The translations under genes were made by a program, and so were the position numbers. From positions 7,147,001 to 7,211,000 of the forward strand of contig CM060841.1 in assembly GCA_030762175.1 (NCBI GenBank): 64,000 nucleotides of DNA, read 5' to 3'. Of this stretch, positions 63,362 through 64,000 are shown piece by piece (positions within the stretch are counted from its first letter, which is position 1; the number at the start of each line of letters is the position of its first letter). The stretch comes from Metallyticus violacea. Taxonomy: Eukaryota; Arthropoda; Insecta; Mantodea; Metallyticidae. The notes under the pieces are model-generated. The model made no database searches, was not told the origin of the DNA, and was given only the letters and a program-made list of their open reading frames with translations.

Positions 63362-64000
63362 TATACAAGTTTGATTAAATACGATTTTTTTGACAAAAAT
63401 AGCAAAATTTAGTTCTGCTTAATATTTTGCAAATCGATCTTTGAAACGTAAGTGGATATAGGTGTGCAGTTTAGTTTCCGTATTTGAATTTCTCCAATTA
63501 TTATGGAAATCGCTATTTATACTTTTAACTTTGTGGCCAGAAAGTTGCCTATTGACATTGGCGGTAGACTAAGAAAGGTACAAATACAAAAAGACAAGTG
63601 ACCTCTTTCGAATTAATGTTTGTCACCTTATTCTTTGGTTGTTTATTCTGTACCTATATTAGGACTTACACCCCGGACATTGGGGGTATAACTCAATGTA
63701 CGGGATAGTCCCCTATCGGGGAGTTAATTACCTCTGTTACATACATAGCCATTGACTCTTTGTGGGTAGTCAGTCCAATGTCAGGATCGCTTTGAAGAAA
63801 TCACAAACACAGGAAGACACGCACACAGATGGAGTTGAGGAACAATGATGTGGAAGACGAATCAGTGAGGAAGGAAGGAAGGAAGGAAGGAAGGAAGGAA
63901 AAACTCGCCTGGTAGCCAGTGGCTGCAGGTTTGCTTTGAATCAGGCTGTCGACTAATATTCTGATTTTTCTCTCTTCCTCTATCACAATAAAAAACAATT
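63362..64000. other. Intergenic DNA upstream of protease 2
   Basis: No gene recognised. A (GGAA)n microsatellite lies at 63867-63901. Confidence 0.5.

Noticed and set aside
63801..63998. 65-aa frame with repeated SFLP
   Set aside because: It is a translation of the (GGAA)n microsatellite on the minus strand.

Overview
The window looks like nuclear DNA of an insect with a large, repeat-rich, AT-rich genome. The reasons are small exons split by long introns, conventional GT-AG junctions, insect-type gene families, and a dense mix of SINEs, LINEs, Penelope-like elements (PLEs), mariner, hAT, pogo, and a possible piggyBac relic. I cannot name the species. A polyneopteran such as a termite, cockroach or stick insect is a weak guess from repeat load alone. 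No CRISPR array, rRNA gene or convincing functional tRNA gene was seen.

Five host genes can be reconstructed by hand. (1) Positions 3963-5177, +: the last two exons of a T-box transcription factor whose earlier exons lie left of the window. (2) 10545-17082, -: mitochondrial ribosomal protein mRpS23, three exons, 171 aa. (3) 17400-19719, +: deoxyhypusine hydroxylase, three exons, 300 aa, with all four His-Glu iron-binding motifs. Genes 2 and 3 are head to head with 317 bp between start codons. (4) 27076-39937, - and (5) 47962-62666, -: two complete tandem secreted S1 serine proteases of 256 and 254 aa, each with seven coding exons and identical intron phases. Both have the crab-collagenase (brachyurin) type Gly189/Asp226 pocket, so they are probably digestive or extracellular proteases.

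Most of the rest is introns and intergenic DNA made of mobile-element relics. There are two tRNA-derived SINE families, some copies with perfect target-site duplications. There are LINE fragments at 8.8, 13.7, 15.2, 24-26.5, 51.2 and 53.7-55.3 kb. DNA-transposon relics include mariner at 14.5, 37.2, 49.7 and 58.0 kb, two other IS630/Tc1/mariner transposases at 57.0 and 61.6 kb, hAT at 11.6 and 47.3 kb, and pogo/Tigger at 42.5 kb. A 5.3-kb TTAA-bounded piggyBac-like relic at 27.3-32.6 kb has been invaded by PLEs.

The most interesting layer is the PLE material at 20.7, 28.6-31.9, 36.6, 42.3, 44.4, 45.2-45.8 and 46.3-47.1 kb. Copies encode GIY-YIG endonuclease and, at one locus, reverse transcriptase. 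Several are arranged as mirror-image pairs. Several terminal repeats carry sequences that fit a hammerhead-ribozyme core. In the best copy (46.4 kb) the stop codon of the GIY-YIG reading frame lies inside the ribozyme core. A separate 141-bp near-perfect palindrome lies in an intron of the second protease gene.
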